A stretch of 64,000 nt of DNA from Entomomonas asaccharolytica (GTDB lineage: Bacteria; Pseudomonadota; Gammaproteobacteria; Pseudomonadales; Pseudomonadaceae): positions 2,681,673 through 2,745,672 of the forward strand of contig NZ_CP067393.1 of assembly GCF_016653615.1 (NCBI RefSeq). The letters are read 5' to 3'. A model generated the notes under the pieces. The model had not been told where the DNA came from and searched no databases. It worked only from the letters and a program-made list of their open reading frames with translations. Below, piece by piece: positions 8,412-18,521 of this stretch. Positions within the stretch are counted from its first letter, which is position 1. Each line of letters opens with the position of its first letter. Made by a program: the position numbers and the translations under genes.

Positions 8412-9224
8412 TTACTTTTTAGCAGATTCTTTGCTGTCAGCTGCTTTTTTAGCAGTATCTGCTTTATCATCTGGCTTCTTAATATCTAATAATTCAACAT
8501 CAAAAATCAATACTGAATTAGGTGGAATTACTGGTGGTACACCATTTGCGCCATAAGCCAATTCACTAGGAATATATAACTTAACTTTTTCACCTACTTG
8601 CATTAACTGCAACGCTTCAACCCAACCAGGAATTACAGTATTAACAGCAAATTCAACAGGCTCACCACGTTGAATGGAACTGTCAAATACTTTACCATCC
8701 ACTAACTTACCTTCATAATTTACTTTAACAATATCTTTCTCAGTTGGTTTAGCACCAGTACCTTTTTGTACTACTTCATACTGTAAACCTGACTTAGTAG
8801 TAACCACTCCGTCACGTTTAGCATTTTCTTCTAATAATGCTTTACCTTTTTCTTCATAGGCTTTTGATTCTTCAGCAGCAATTTTTTGTACTTCTGCTTC
8901 AAGCACAGTCATTGCTGTTTGTATTTGCTCTTTTGATAATTTTGAATCTTTATCTGCTAAAGCATCATTTAAACCAGCTAAAATTTCATTGGTATCAAAT
9001 GATTTAATACGCGTTACTGATAAATTTTTACCAAATTGATAACCAATAGAATAAGAAACATCTTTCATTTGATCAGATGATTCTGAACTTGCTGCTGGTA
9101 CTGACGAGTTAACTCCAGCAGTTGCTGGCTTATCTGCCACTTTTGAAGTATCTGACTTTGAGTCACAAGCCGTTAATGAAAAAGCAAGTGTAGCCACCAC
9201 AACAGCTAAATAATTTTTCTTCAT
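8412..9224 (-). CDS. FKBP-type peptidyl-prolyl isomerase, lipoprotein (FkpA/Mip-like)
   Basis: This 270-residue protein has a signal peptide with lipobox LTAC (Cys20), an FKBP N-terminal dimerisation domain (about residues 50-140, containing SYSIGYQFGKNL) and a C-terminal FKBP domain (about 145-250, with VNYEGKLVDGKVFDSS, GWVEALQLMQVGEKVKLYIPSELAYG and NSVLIFDVELLDI). It should catalyse proline isomerisation on proteins in the periplasm or at the outer membrane. A charged Lys/Ala-rich tail ends it. It lies alone between ribBA and tRNA-Leu with its own terminator. FkpA and Mip are equally good family names. Confidence 0.9.
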   Translation of the reverse strand: MKKNYLAVVVATLAFSLTACDSKSDTSKVADKPATAGVNSSVPAASSESSDQMKDVSYSIGYQFGKNLSVTRIKSFDTNEILAGLNDALADKDSKLSKEQIQTAMTVLEAEVQKIAAEESKAYEEKGKALLEENAKRDGVVTTKSGLQYEVVQKGTGAKPTEKDIVKVNYEGKLVDGKVFDSSIQRGEPVEFAVNTVIPGWVEALQLMQVGEKVKLYIPSELAYGANGVPPVIPPNSVLIFDVELLDIKKPDDKADTAKKAADSKESAKK

Positions 9225-9604
9225 ACTATATCCTTACAAACCCACCTAAGTTTTACTAAAAATTAAGATAATAAAAAATTTATTAACTTATATAAACGTA
9301 ATAATAACTAATTCTACTTACAGAAAATAGTTTCAAAGTAAGCATTCTAAAATACGCACCATAATAAATAATAAAGTAACTTTATTAAACTAGGAAATAA
9401 AACAAAATATTTCTTTCTGTTGTTTGTTAATTACTTAAAAATCGCTATTAGGCTTATTACACAAAGCGCCCATAATAACTATAAAAAATAATTTAATTAT
9501 TTATAAAATAACTATTGTTTTTTGTGAAAAATCCCCTATAATACCTCGCCCATACGGTAACTAACTTATAAAGTTATTTTATGTATCTAGCATTATGATT
9601 TAAT
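9225..9604. other. Intergenic region upstream of tRNA-Leu
   Basis: This 380-base AT-rich gap lies between the divergent FKBP gene and tRNA-Leu. Apart from the tRNA promoter at 9515-9542 I see no coding potential and no strong hairpin. The FKBP promoter must lie in the left part. Confidence 0.6.
9515..9542 (+). promoter_or_regulatory. Sigma-70 promoter of tRNA-Leu
   Basis: TTGTTT (9515-9520), a 16-base spacer and a perfect TATAAT (9537-9542), followed by a GC-containing patch (CCTCGCCC) like the discriminator of stable-RNA promoters. It sits 62 bases before the tRNA. Confidence 0.75.
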
Positions 9605-9692
9605 GCCCGGGTGGTGAAATTGGTAGACACAAGGGACTTAAAATCCCTCGGGTGAATAACCCGTGCCGGTTCGACTCCGGCCCCGGGCACCA
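9605..9692 (+). tRNA. tRNA-Leu (anticodon TAA)
   Basis: The acceptor stem GCCCGGG (9605-9611) pairs with CCCGGGC (9682-9688), followed by discriminator A and an encoded CCA. The anticodon stem GGGA/TCCC holds the loop CTTAAAA with anticodon TAA. The long variable arm CTCGGGTGAATAACCCGTG is the class II feature of leucine tRNAs. The T-arm reads CCGGTTCGACTCCGG. Confidence 0.98.
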
Positions 9693-9697
9693 TATAT

Positions 9698-9730
9698 AAA
9701 GGCTAACAGATTTAATTTGTTAGCCTTTTT
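9698..9730 (+). terminator. Terminator of tRNA-Leu
   Basis: The stem GGCTAACA (9701-9708) pairs with TGTTAGCC (9718-9725) and is followed by TTTTTT. Its reverse face may also serve the convergent gene that ends at 9733. Confidence 0.88.
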
Positions 9731-9732
9731 TA

Positions 9733-10290
9733 TTACCTACGTAGTTCTCTTCTATAATTTTTTGATTTTAATTTAAGTAATTGTACAACCAAGCATTTAG
9801 ACGTCATATCTCTTGCTTCTATTTCCATATTTTCTTCTGTGTGCAACAGAAAATACTTTCCAATATTATGCGCTAGCAATTCACTTTGTCTTTTTTCAAA
9901 CTCTTTTTTAACATTCTGTTGAATCTCACTATATTTTTCTTTACAAAAACACAGTAATTTTTCTTCTTCAAGCTTTACAATGTTATCTAATTTAAAATCT
10001 ATATACATCTCTATTCGTTCATAACAATCACTTAGATGTTTTAATGAATTATTTTTATTAAGATACCTTAATAAAAATAACTCTTCCTTTTGAAAATCTT
10101 CAATGGTTAAAGGCTGTTTATTTAATAAATAAGCAAAGTCCTCAAGATAATCTATTTTATCTAGCCCATTTCTTTGTTCTGATGAGTTAATAGAAATATC
10201 TTTACTGAATGCAAAGATTTTATAAGAGAAGAAAACTAACAGTATTAACAAAATTGACAACATTAAAACAACAAGAAAATTATCGTTCAT
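9733..10290 (-). CDS. Unknown single-pass membrane protein
   Basis: I do not recognise this 185-residue protein. It has one N-terminal membrane segment (about residues 5-27, FLVVLMLSILLILLVFFSYKIF) and then a charged, helical, lysine- and glutamate-rich cytoplasmic or periplasmic part (about 40-185) that may form coiled coil around residues 95-150. No catalytic motif stands out. It lies directly beside the tRNA-Leu 3' end, convergent to it, a common site for accessory genes. Its base composition is even more AT-rich than its neighbours. Confidence 0.6.
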   Translation of the reverse strand: MNDNFLVVLMLSILLILLVFFSYKIFAFSKDISINSSEQRNGLDKIDYLEDFAYLLNKQPLTIEDFQKEELFLLRYLNKNNSLKHLSDCYERIEMYIDFKLDNIVKLEEEKLLCFCKEKYSEIQQNVKKEFEKRQSELLAHNIGKYFLLHTEENMEIEARDMTSKCLVVQLLKLKSKNYRRELRR

Positions 10291-10475
10291 TTGATTGCCC
10301 TATTCTGATAATAATAAGTTCATCATAATCTGTTACATTAATTATGAGAATTAGACTTTAACCCTAATATCCTAAATTTAAAGAGTTATCATTGGGTTGA
10401 AAAAGGGATTTTTATCCAAAATGTAATTGTTTTTTTTAATTGCTATTACTTTATAAAGATATTTTTAACACAAAT

Positions 10476-10503
10476 AAAAAAGGGTATCTAACAGATACCC
10501 TTT
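10476..10503 (-). terminator. Terminator after the OprD porin gene
   Basis: An 11-base perfect stem (10479-10489 with 10493-10503) closes a 3-base loop, and a T-run follows on the minus strand. It lies 17 bases after the porin stop. Confidence 0.9.
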
Positions 10504-10520
10504 CCATTTTATCTATACAA

Positions 10521-11864
10521 TTAAAAAAGTGGAATTGTATAATGAACATACAATCTAGTTTGATCTATATGCCCTGCTGATTGACTTCTAAATACAGCGT
10601 CTCGCCACTCAAGTGTTACACCTTTAAAGAATCCTTCTTGCATTGTATAAGCAATACTAAAATCTCTTTCCCATTCTTTCAACTTACCACGACCAGATTT
10701 AATGCCATGTCCTTTGGTATAGTTAATATGAGTTCTTAAACCTGGTAAACCCAGATCTTTAAAGTTATAGGTGTAATGAGCAAACCAAGAGCGTTCACCA
10801 GCACGGGTAAAGTTACCTATAATACGTTGAGTAATCATAGGCGCACTGGTTCCACCAATATCAGGATAAGCGGATGCTTGGTCAATATAAGAGGTGTTAC
10901 TTCTACCAGAAACCACTAAATAGCCAACACCAATATCATGATTTTTAACCACGTAGTTAACATATGTTTGGTAGGTATTATTATTAACTTTACCTCGCGT
11001 TATGGCGTTACCTGCTGCATTTTTGCCATAGTAACCTGTAGCTGTATAGCCTTGGTCTCTACCCTTCTGGCTACCATTCTTGCCGTCACTACCACTATGC
11101 CAATAATAAAGATTAACATTTAATTTTCCAGGGCCTATTTTGTAAGAATCATTAGCACCTAAAAAATGTTGTCTATAAAAATCTTTTAAATTGCCATAGT
11201 AATATTTAACAGTCGCTGTATCTGTTAATTTGTATTCAACACCACCATAATAGAACTTGTTAGTGGCCACACCAACTCCTGCGCCTGTTGGTGCTAAGCC
11301 TTGGCGATTGGTTGAAGTTCTGCCTCTCGCATGTTCCATTTTGCCTAACACAATAGTTGTGTTATCAAATTCATTGGAAGTAATTTGTTGTCCATAGAAA
11401 GTTTGCGGAACAAGACGCCCATCATTGTGCCTTAGCACAGGGTTATAGGGTAAAAATCCACCGACTTCTAGCTTAGTTTTGGACACTTTCATTTTTAAAG
11501 TGGGATCTACTGTGCTGTAGGTATTTTCTGCTTTACCATTACGCTTAGTGGGGAACATTGTTCCTGGCACACGTTTTACATCACGCACATTTTTGTGAAT
11601 AGTACCACCTGAGTCTAACCGAACAACTGTAGTACCAATCAGATCTAAACCAACCCCAACTGTACCTTCTGTAAAGCCAGATTTATAGCGGAAGGTAAAT
11701 GCCTGACCCCACTCAGGACCTGCAGAACCTCTATGAGTATTACGATAGTCTTGTTCTGCATACATGTTTCTTAAATAAAGTTCTGCTGTACTATCTTTAA
11801 CAAACTCTGCTTGTGCACAAGCTATTTCCCCAACAACTAAACTTAATAAAATTATTCTTTTCAC
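10521..11864 (-). CDS. OprD-family outer-membrane porin
   Basis: This 447-residue protein begins with a Sec signal peptide (about residues 1-19, ending AQA) and continues as an OprD-type 18-strand barrel: EFVKDSTAELYLRNMYAEQDY, GTVGVGLDLIGTTVVRLDSG, and the C-terminal LEWRDAVFRSQS and VHYTIPLF, ending in Phe as outer-membrane proteins do. OprD/OccD/OccK porins pass amino acids, aromatic acids or dicarboxylates. It is preceded on the same strand by an MFS carrier and an NADH:quinone reductase gene, which suggests uptake of a carboxylated growth substrate. The actual substrate is unknown. A terminator separates it from the carrier, so it has its own promoter. Confidence 0.92.
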   Translation of the reverse strand: MKRIILLSLVVGEIACAQAEFVKDSTAELYLRNMYAEQDYRNTHRGSAGPEWGQAFTFRYKSGFTEGTVGVGLDLIGTTVVRLDSGGTIHKNVRDVKRVPGTMFPTKRNGKAENTYSTVDPTLKMKVSKTKLEVGGFLPYNPVLRHNDGRLVPQTFYGQQITSNEFDNTTIVLGKMEHARGRTSTNRQGLAPTGAGVGVATNKFYYGGVEYKLTDTATVKYYYGNLKDFYRQHFLGANDSYKIGPGKLNVNLYYWHSGSDGKNGSQKGRDQGYTATGYYGKNAAGNAITRGKVNNNTYQTYVNYVVKNHDIGVGYLVVSGRSNTSYIDQASAYPDIGGTSAPMITQRIIGNFTRAGERSWFAHYTYNFKDLGLPGLRTHINYTKGHGIKSGRGKLKEWERDFSIAYTMQEGFFKGVTLEWRDAVFRSQSAGHIDQTRLYVHYTIPLF

Positions 11865-11925
11865 GAATGTCTACCCCTATAAGAATACTAAGTCCCAATT
11901 TTTTATTGTAAAAACTCTTTCCTTA

Positions 11926-11963
11926 AAACATTAGGCTAAGTATTAAAAACACTTAACCTAATG
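11926..11963 (-). terminator. Terminator after the MFS carrier gene
   Basis: A 13-base stem with one mismatch (11929-11941 with 11951-11963) and a 9-base loop, followed on the minus strand by TTTT. It lies about 30 bases after the carrier stop. Confidence 0.75.
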
Positions 11964-11992
11964 GTATTGATTTTAAAGTAACGACTGTTTAA

Positions 11993-13288
11993 CTACTCTT
12001 TACTTGGATCATATAATCCTGATTTAATTAATAAAGCAGGAATTACACCCATTAAACATAAAGCTATACCCACCCCAAGGAAACCAACACCAATACTAAA
12101 ATGATCCGCTAAGAAACCAATAGTAATAGGCGCTAATACTCCCCCTATACGGCCAGCGTTATAAGCCCAGCCCATTGCAAAGCCACGCACTTTACCTGGG
12201 AAGCTTTCTGTCATATAAGTTCCCATTACGCTAATAGGAACACCAAACAATAAACCAAAGCCACACATGAGCCAGACTATATTGCCTTCGGTGTTATAAA
12301 GCACAATCAATGGAATAAAAATAGCTGTACCAATAGAGCCTACTGCATAAACGGCTCTTCTGCCTAACTTATCAGCTAACAGGCCACCCACAACTTTACC
12401 CAACATCATGGCAATAAAAGTGCCAATCATGAAGCTAGTCATTGCTTTAAAATTGACGCCTAATTCAGATTCTAAGTAGGAAGGCATCCAGTTCATTACG
12501 CCATAGTAGCTAAATTGGAAGAAAGTATTTACGAACATCCATGAAATAAATACCAGTAATACACCTTTAGCATCTACAATAGTTTTTAGCGAAGAATCCG
12601 ATTTAACGACTGTTTTCCCTTGCGCAGCATCAACAGCGTCGCTTTGTTGTTTTTCAAGTTTTGCTTTCTTATTAGCAATCCATGAGGGTGGTTCTGGCAC
12701 AAGGAAAAACATAATAACGGATAAGAATACAGGAATAATCGCTGTAAAGAACAGATATCTCCAACCCCATTCAGGAATAATCCATTTTGCTAATAAGCTG
12801 GCGATAACATAACCAATACTCCAACTAATAATTAGCATAGCCATAATAGTAGAACGATGTTTTTTGGTCACATATTCTGACATCAAGATACTACAAGATA
12901 AGTAAATGGCACCAATCCCAATGGCAGATAAAAATCTGATAATGGCAAAAGAATAGTAGCCATTGGTAAATCCTAATGCGGCTGTACCAACAGAGAAAAT
13001 GACAATACAAACTACAATTGTTTTAACTCGACCAAAATAATCACAGGCCCAACCACCTGCAACACCTCCAAAGAACATACCTAATAAGGTAAAGGTTCCT
13101 AAACTCCCTTTTTGGGTCTGGCTCAGGCCAAATTCAGCCTCTAAACTATTTAAACTATATGATAAAAACATCATATCGGCAGCATCAATCATCAGCGCCA
13201 AAAAACAAAATACAAAAACGTAAATTTTTGTTCGCGTAGGAATTAGACTTACTGGATCTAAATCTTTATTTTCTGCTAAGGTTGTCAT
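11993..13288 (-). CDS. MFS transporter, metabolite/aromatic acid:H+ symporter type
   Basis: The 431-residue protein has twelve predicted membrane segments and the MFS signatures GGWACDYFGRVKTI (loop 2-3) and GGLLADKLGRRAVY (loop 8-9). A conserved acidic pair sits in TM1 (MIDAADMMFLSYSL), as in the aromatic acid:H+ and sugar:H+ symporter groups. It starts with GAGGGA as ribosome-binding site. Its gene is 58 bases downstream of the quinone reductase gene with no terminator between, so the two may form an operon; the OprD porin gene follows. It is probably an inner-membrane importer of an organic acid. The substrate cannot be told from sequence. Confidence 0.88.
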   Translation of the reverse strand: MTTLAENKDLDPVSLIPTRTKIYVFVFCFLALMIDAADMMFLSYSLNSLEAEFGLSQTQKGSLGTFTLLGMFFGGVAGGWACDYFGRVKTIVVCIVIFSVGTAALGFTNGYYSFAIIRFLSAIGIGAIYLSCSILMSEYVTKKHRSTIMAMLIISWSIGYVIASLLAKWIIPEWGWRYLFFTAIIPVFLSVIMFFLVPEPPSWIANKKAKLEKQQSDAVDAAQGKTVVKSDSSLKTIVDAKGVLLVFISWMFVNTFFQFSYYGVMNWMPSYLESELGVNFKAMTSFMIGTFIAMMLGKVVGGLLADKLGRRAVYAVGSIGTAIFIPLIVLYNTEGNIVWLMCGFGLLFGVPISVMGTYMTESFPGKVRGFAMGWAYNAGRIGGVLAPITIGFLADHFSIGVGFLGVGIALCLMGVIPALLIKSGLYDPSKE

Positions 13289-13346
13289 TGTTGTAATCCC
13301 TCAGTAATTAGATAAATTTATTTTTTAAAATTATAAAAAAAGTTAG

Positions 13347-14330
<984 letters not shown>

Positions 14331-14374
14331 CTAACCCTATATAAAGCAGACATCTAATTCCCTGATATCTGAAT

Positions 14375-14408
14375 AAAAACTCTAGCTGTAATAAAACTAG
14401 AGTTTTTT
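14375..14408 (-). terminator. Terminator after the CoA-transferase operon
   Basis: An 11-base perfect stem (14375-14385 with 14397-14407) with T-runs in both directions. It lies 7 bases after the CoA-transferase stop and marks the end of the hydratase-dehydrogenase-thiolase-CoA-transferase operon. Confidence 0.9.
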
Positions 14409-14414
14409 ATAAAA

Positions 14415-15653
14415 TTAATCTTTTCGTAAACCCACCACGCCTTTTTCTTGAAGTTCAGCAAGGCGCTCATCAGAAAGATTTAAATTTTGTTTTAATACTT
14501 CAGCGGTATGTTGACCTAATAAAGGCGGTACCATTTTATATTCAACAGGTGTATCTGATAACTTAATAGGACACCCTACCATTTTTAATTTTTTATTAAA
14601 TGGATGCTCCATTTCAATAACAAGCTCACGTTCCTTAGTTTGTGGCTCATTTAATGCTTGTTCAATATTATTAATAGGGCCTACAGGTACTTTAGCCGCG
14701 TTAATAATTTCTACCCACTCATCAGTAGTTTTTGTTAAGAAATGCTTGGCAAAAATATCATCTATCAACTCAACACGATTGATAATACGCTGAGCGTTAG
14801 TGGTAAATTTAGGATTGGTCGCTACCTCTGGTAAACCAATAGCCTGACACAGTGCAGCAAATTGCGTGTCATTACCACAGGCGATAATAAATTCCCTATC
14901 CTTGGATTTAAACACTTGGTAAGGCACAATATTAGCTGAGGCATTACCATAACTTAAGGGTATAACCCCTGATGAGAAATAATTCATTTCTTGGTTAGCA
15001 AGCAACGCAATCATCGTATCAAATAAAGCCATATCAATATACTGACCTTTACCTGTTTGAGTACGACTTAACAAAGCTGCCTGAATAGCAATGGCAGAAT
15101 ACAGTCCTGTGGAAAAATCAGCTAAAGCTATCCCTGATTTTTGAGGACCACCACCTGGTAAATCAGCTCGTTCACCCGTAATAGTCATAAATCCACAAGC
15201 ACCCTGAATCATAAAGTCATAGCCAGGTTCTTTAGCACGTGTTCCATATTGACCAAAACCTGTAATTGAACAATAAACTAAGCCAGGATTAATTTTTGCT
15301 AGCGTTTCATAATCTAAACCATATTTCTTTAGATCACCTTGCTTATAGTTTTCAATTAAGACATCTACACCAGTGGCTAACTCTCTGATTAACTCTTGTC
15401 CCTCTGGAGAAGCAATATTGATTGCCACTGACTTCTTGCCACGATTTGTTGACAAGAAGTAAGCAGACTCAGACGTTCTATTACCTTCATCATCAGGTAA
15501 AAATGGGGGACCCCAACCACGAGTATCATCGCCCCTTCCTGGACGTTCTATTTTTATTACCTCTGCACCTAAATCAGATAATGTCTGACTACACCAAGGT
15601 CCAGCTAAAACTCGACTCATGTCAAGAACACGAATATGCGATAGTGCTCCCAT
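14415..15653 (-). CDS. Family III CoA-transferase (CaiB/BaiF/Frc type)
   Basis: A 412-residue CoA-transferase that moves CoA from a donor such as succinyl-CoA to a carboxylic acid. It has LRVLDMSRVLAGPW-like N-terminus (IRVLDMSRVLAGPWCSQTL), EVIKIERPGRGDDTRGWGPP, LIENYKQGDLKKYGLDY and GYDFMIQGACGFM, where Asp146 matches the catalytic Asp of the family. It is the last gene of the beta-oxidation operon, 58 bases after the thiolase, and probably makes the CoA ester that enters the pathway. The same type of enzyme is used for glutarate, itaconate or benzylsuccinate in other bacteria, so a dicarboxylate is a reasonable guess. Confidence 0.92.
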   Translation of the reverse strand: MGALSHIRVLDMSRVLAGPWCSQTLSDLGAEVIKIERPGRGDDTRGWGPPFLPDDEGNRTSESAYFLSTNRGKKSVAINIASPEGQELIRELATGVDVLIENYKQGDLKKYGLDYETLAKINPGLVYCSITGFGQYGTRAKEPGYDFMIQGACGFMTITGERADLPGGGPQKSGIALADFSTGLYSAIAIQAALLSRTQTGKGQYIDMALFDTMIALLANQEMNYFSSGVIPLSYGNASANIVPYQVFKSKDREFIIACGNDTQFAALCQAIGLPEVATNPKFTTNAQRIINRVELIDDIFAKHFLTKTTDEWVEIINAAKVPVGPINNIEQALNEPQTKERELVIEMEHPFNKKLKMVGCPIKLSDTPVEYKMVPPLLGQHTAEVLKQNLNLSDERLAELQEKGVVGLRKD

Positions 15654-15711
15654 AATTTACCTCTCAAATGAATTGTTGTTATTCTAAATTTAAAGTATTT
15701 ATTGGTATGTA

Positions 15712-16912
15712 TTAGACGCGTTCAATAACCATAGCTAACCCTTGACCAACCCCAATACATAAACTAATCACCGCATAACGTTGACCAGTACGTTGTAGTT
15801 GTCTTGCTACCGTTAAAGCTAAACGACCTCCCGATGCTCCCAAAGGATGACCTACTGCAATCGCTCCACCATTAGGATTCACTCGTGAATCATCTAAAGC
15901 TACATCCAGTCCTTTTAAACAGGATAACACTTGGCTTGCAAATGCTTCATTGATCTCGATAATGTCCATATCATTTAAGGTTAAACCCGCACGGGCTACT
16001 GCTTTTTAATCGCTTCTACAGGGCCTACACCCATAATACGTGGTTCTACACCTGCCGCTGCCGCTGATAAAATACGTGCTATTGGTTTAACGCCACGTTG
16101 TTCACCAATTTCTTGGTTACCAATTAGTAAAGCTGCTGCACCATCGTTAACACCAGAAGCATTACCCGCTGTGACTACACCACCTTCAAATAAGGATCTT
16201 AGTTTTGATAATGATTCAAAATCAGAGCTAGGACGTGGATGCTCATCTTCAGTGATGATTTTTGGTGGTGTCTTTTACCTGTAGACACTTCTACAGGACA
16301 AATTTCATCTTTAAAGAAACCAGCCTGACGAGCGGCTTCGTATTTAGCCTGTGATGCCGCAGCAAATCTATCTGCTTGTTCACGACTAATGCCAAACTCT
16401 TTAGCAACGTTATCACCTGTTTCTGGCATGCTGTCATTACCATACTTAGCCACTAAACGTGGATTAGGGAAACGTGAACCGATGGTTGTATCGTAAATGA
16501 TGGCTGCACGGCTGTAAGCTGATTCTGATTTAGGAATAACAAAAGGCGCACGTGACATGCTTTCAACACCACCTGCTAAGTATAAAGCCCCTTCATTACA
16601 AGTGATGGCACGAGCCGCATCAATAATGGCCGCTAGACCACTCGCACAAAGACGATTAACGGTTTGGCCTGGTAGCGTGTAAGGTAACCCTGCTACTAAT
16701 AATGCATTACGCGCTACATTACGAGAATCTTCACCTGCTTGGTTAGTAGAACCTAGAATAACATCTTCAATATCTTCTGCATTGAATTTGCTTTTTTCGA
16801 TAAGTTGTTGCATAACGCCTGCAACGAGATCATCTGGACGGATGGAAGAGAGTGCACCTGCATGGCGTCCAAATGGTGTACGAAGACCCTCATAAATATA
16901 AGCTTTTAGCAT
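15712..16912 (-). pseudogene. 3-oxoadipyl-CoA/acetyl-CoA thiolase, interrupted by two 1-base deletions
   Basis: Three frames together encode one thiolase. Frame one (16912 back to about 16276) holds the start MLKAYIYEGLRTPFGRHAGAL and the active-site NRLCASGL (Cys89). The frame breaks in a T4 run at 16273-16276 (A4 on the coding strand, where five A would give KKTPPK). The middle part reads on in a second frame (DEHPRP, VTAGNASGVNDGA, AGVEPRIMGVGP) until a T5 run at 16003-16007, where one more base restores AIKKAVARAG. The last part has IDIIEINEAFA-like sequence, NPNGGAIAVGHPLGASG and CIGVGQG, the catalytic His and Cys. Adding two bases gives exactly 400 codons plus stop, the size of PcaF/PaaJ thiolases. 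It cleaves 3-oxoacyl-CoA in family members. Whether the lesions are real or read errors is open. Confidence 0.9.
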
Positions 16913-16982
16913 TATTTTTCTCCTAATAATTCACTGTTATAACGAGTGAGCACTATTAAATACTCACTCTATATTTATTGTA

Positions 16983-18518
16983 TTAATGGTTTATTGTTGT
17001 TTCTTCATGGCAAACAGGGATGCCCAATAAAGCCCTACGACGTAACCATGGGCTTGGGCGATAACGTGGATCACCTGTTGCTGCATTAATGCGCTCTAAA
17101 ATAGTTAAAATACGTTTAGCACCTAAAATATCACCCCATGCTAATGGACCATTTGGGTAACCAAGCCCAAGACGTACCGCAAGATCAATATCCTTAACAC
17201 TTGCTATTTGCTGTTGCGCAATATCACAAGCTAAATTCACGATACCTGCTAAAATACGCTGTACGATAAAGCCATTACTATCATGAATAACCGTGACACT
17301 CACCTCATCTTTAGCGAATAAGGCATGAGCAGCATCACGTATTTCTGTTTTAGTGATAGGTGTTAACATCAAAGTACGATGTTTTTCAATATTACAAAGT
17401 AAATCTATACACACCGTACGCTCAGGGTCTACGTTATAACGAATTGATGCAGTCGTTGCATCTTCACCCCATGGTGCTAATAAACAAATAGCATTAGCAG
17501 AAGGTTGTGTTGAAGTTTCAACAGTTCCACCTAACTTACTCACTAAATCAGTTAATACTTTACGATCTTCATCACACTCAACACCTAACCATACTGCTGG
17601 AATATTTGATACAGAAGGTACAGGTTGTGGCTGTGCAGGGTTTAACATAGTACCCTTATCATAACGATAGAAACCTTCATTTACTTTACGACCTAATAAA
17701 CCAGCCACTAACATTTGACGAGTTAATGGATGTGGACGATAACGAGGCTCCTGATAAAACTGATTATAGATAGACTCCATGGCAGGGTGAGATACATCAA
17801 GTGCGGTTAAATCTAACAGCTCAAAAGGCCCCATACGGAAACCTGCACCTTCACGTAAAACTCGATCAATATCGCCAATAGTGGCAACACCCTCGCCTAA
17901 GATTTTTAACGCTTCTGTACCATAAGCGCGACCAGCATGGTTAACGATAAAGCCAGGAGTATCCTTAGCGCGAACACCTGTGTGTCCCATTTTCACCGCT
18001 AAATCTTGTAAAAGATCACAAATCGCTGGATCCGTTTTAATACCAGGGATCACCTCAACGACTTTCATTAAAGGGACAGGATTAAAGAAATGGAAACCTG
18101 CCACGCGCTCAGGATTTTTTGTACCTGCTGCAATAGCACTTACCGAAAGAGAGGAAGTATTAGAAGCAATAATAGCCTCTGGGCGTAAAATTTCTTCTAA
18201 TTGTTGTACCAAACCACGCTTAACATCTAAATTTTCAACAATCGCTTCTACCACCATATCACAGGGAGCAAGCTCTTCAATTTTTGAGGTAACAATTAAA
18301 TGATCAATAGATTGTTTGGCGGCTGCCTCAGTGATTTTCCCTTTTTCTACTAGTTTGTTAAGGGTTTTTGTTAAACTATCCTTGGCTGCTTGAGCGCCAC
18401 CTTCACGAGCATCAAATAAAAACACATCAATATCAGCTTGGGCAGCAATTTGAGCAATACCAGCACCCATAACACCCGTACCGATAATACCCATTTTTGT
18501 TATCGTTTGAATAGCCAC
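16983..18518 (-). CDS. 3-hydroxyacyl-CoA dehydrogenase (PaaH/DcaH-like)
   Basis: This 511-residue NAD-dependent enzyme oxidises 3-hydroxyacyl-CoA to 3-oxoacyl-CoA. It has the Rossmann motif GIIGTGVMGAGIAQIA (residues 10-25), the catalytic region VAGFHFFNPVPLMKVVEV with the conserved His, DTPGFIVNHAGRAYG, and two C-terminal dehydrogenase domains (about 190-290 and 405-500), the second with GLGYPNGPLAWGD. The long two-domain form matches PaaH-type enzymes of phenylacetate and dicarboxylate degradation more than short fatty-acid enzymes. It lies 3 bases after the hydratase and 70 before the thiolase in one operon. Confidence 0.93.
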   Translation of the reverse strand: MAIQTITKMGIIGTGVMGAGIAQIAAQADIDVFLFDAREGGAQAAKDSLTKTLNKLVEKGKITEAAAKQSIDHLIVTSKIEELAPCDMVVEAIVENLDVKRGLVQQLEEILRPEAIIASNTSSLSVSAIAAGTKNPERVAGFHFFNPVPLMKVVEVIPGIKTDPAICDLLQDLAVKMGHTGVRAKDTPGFIVNHAGRAYGTEALKILGEGVATIGDIDRVLREGAGFRMGPFELLDLTALDVSHPAMESIYNQFYQEPRYRPHPLTRQMLVAGLLGRKVNEGFYRYDKGTMLNPAQPQPVPSVSNIPAVWLGVECDEDRKVLTDLVSKLGGTVETSTQPSANAICLLAPWGEDATTASIRYNVDPERTVCIDLLCNIEKHRTLMLTPITKTEIRDAAHALFAKDEVSVTVIHDSNGFIVQRILAGIVNLACDIAQQQIASVKDIDLAVRLGLGYPNGPLAWGDILGAKRILTILERINAATGDPRYRPSPWLRRRALLGIPVCHEETTINH

Positions 18519-18521
18519 AAT

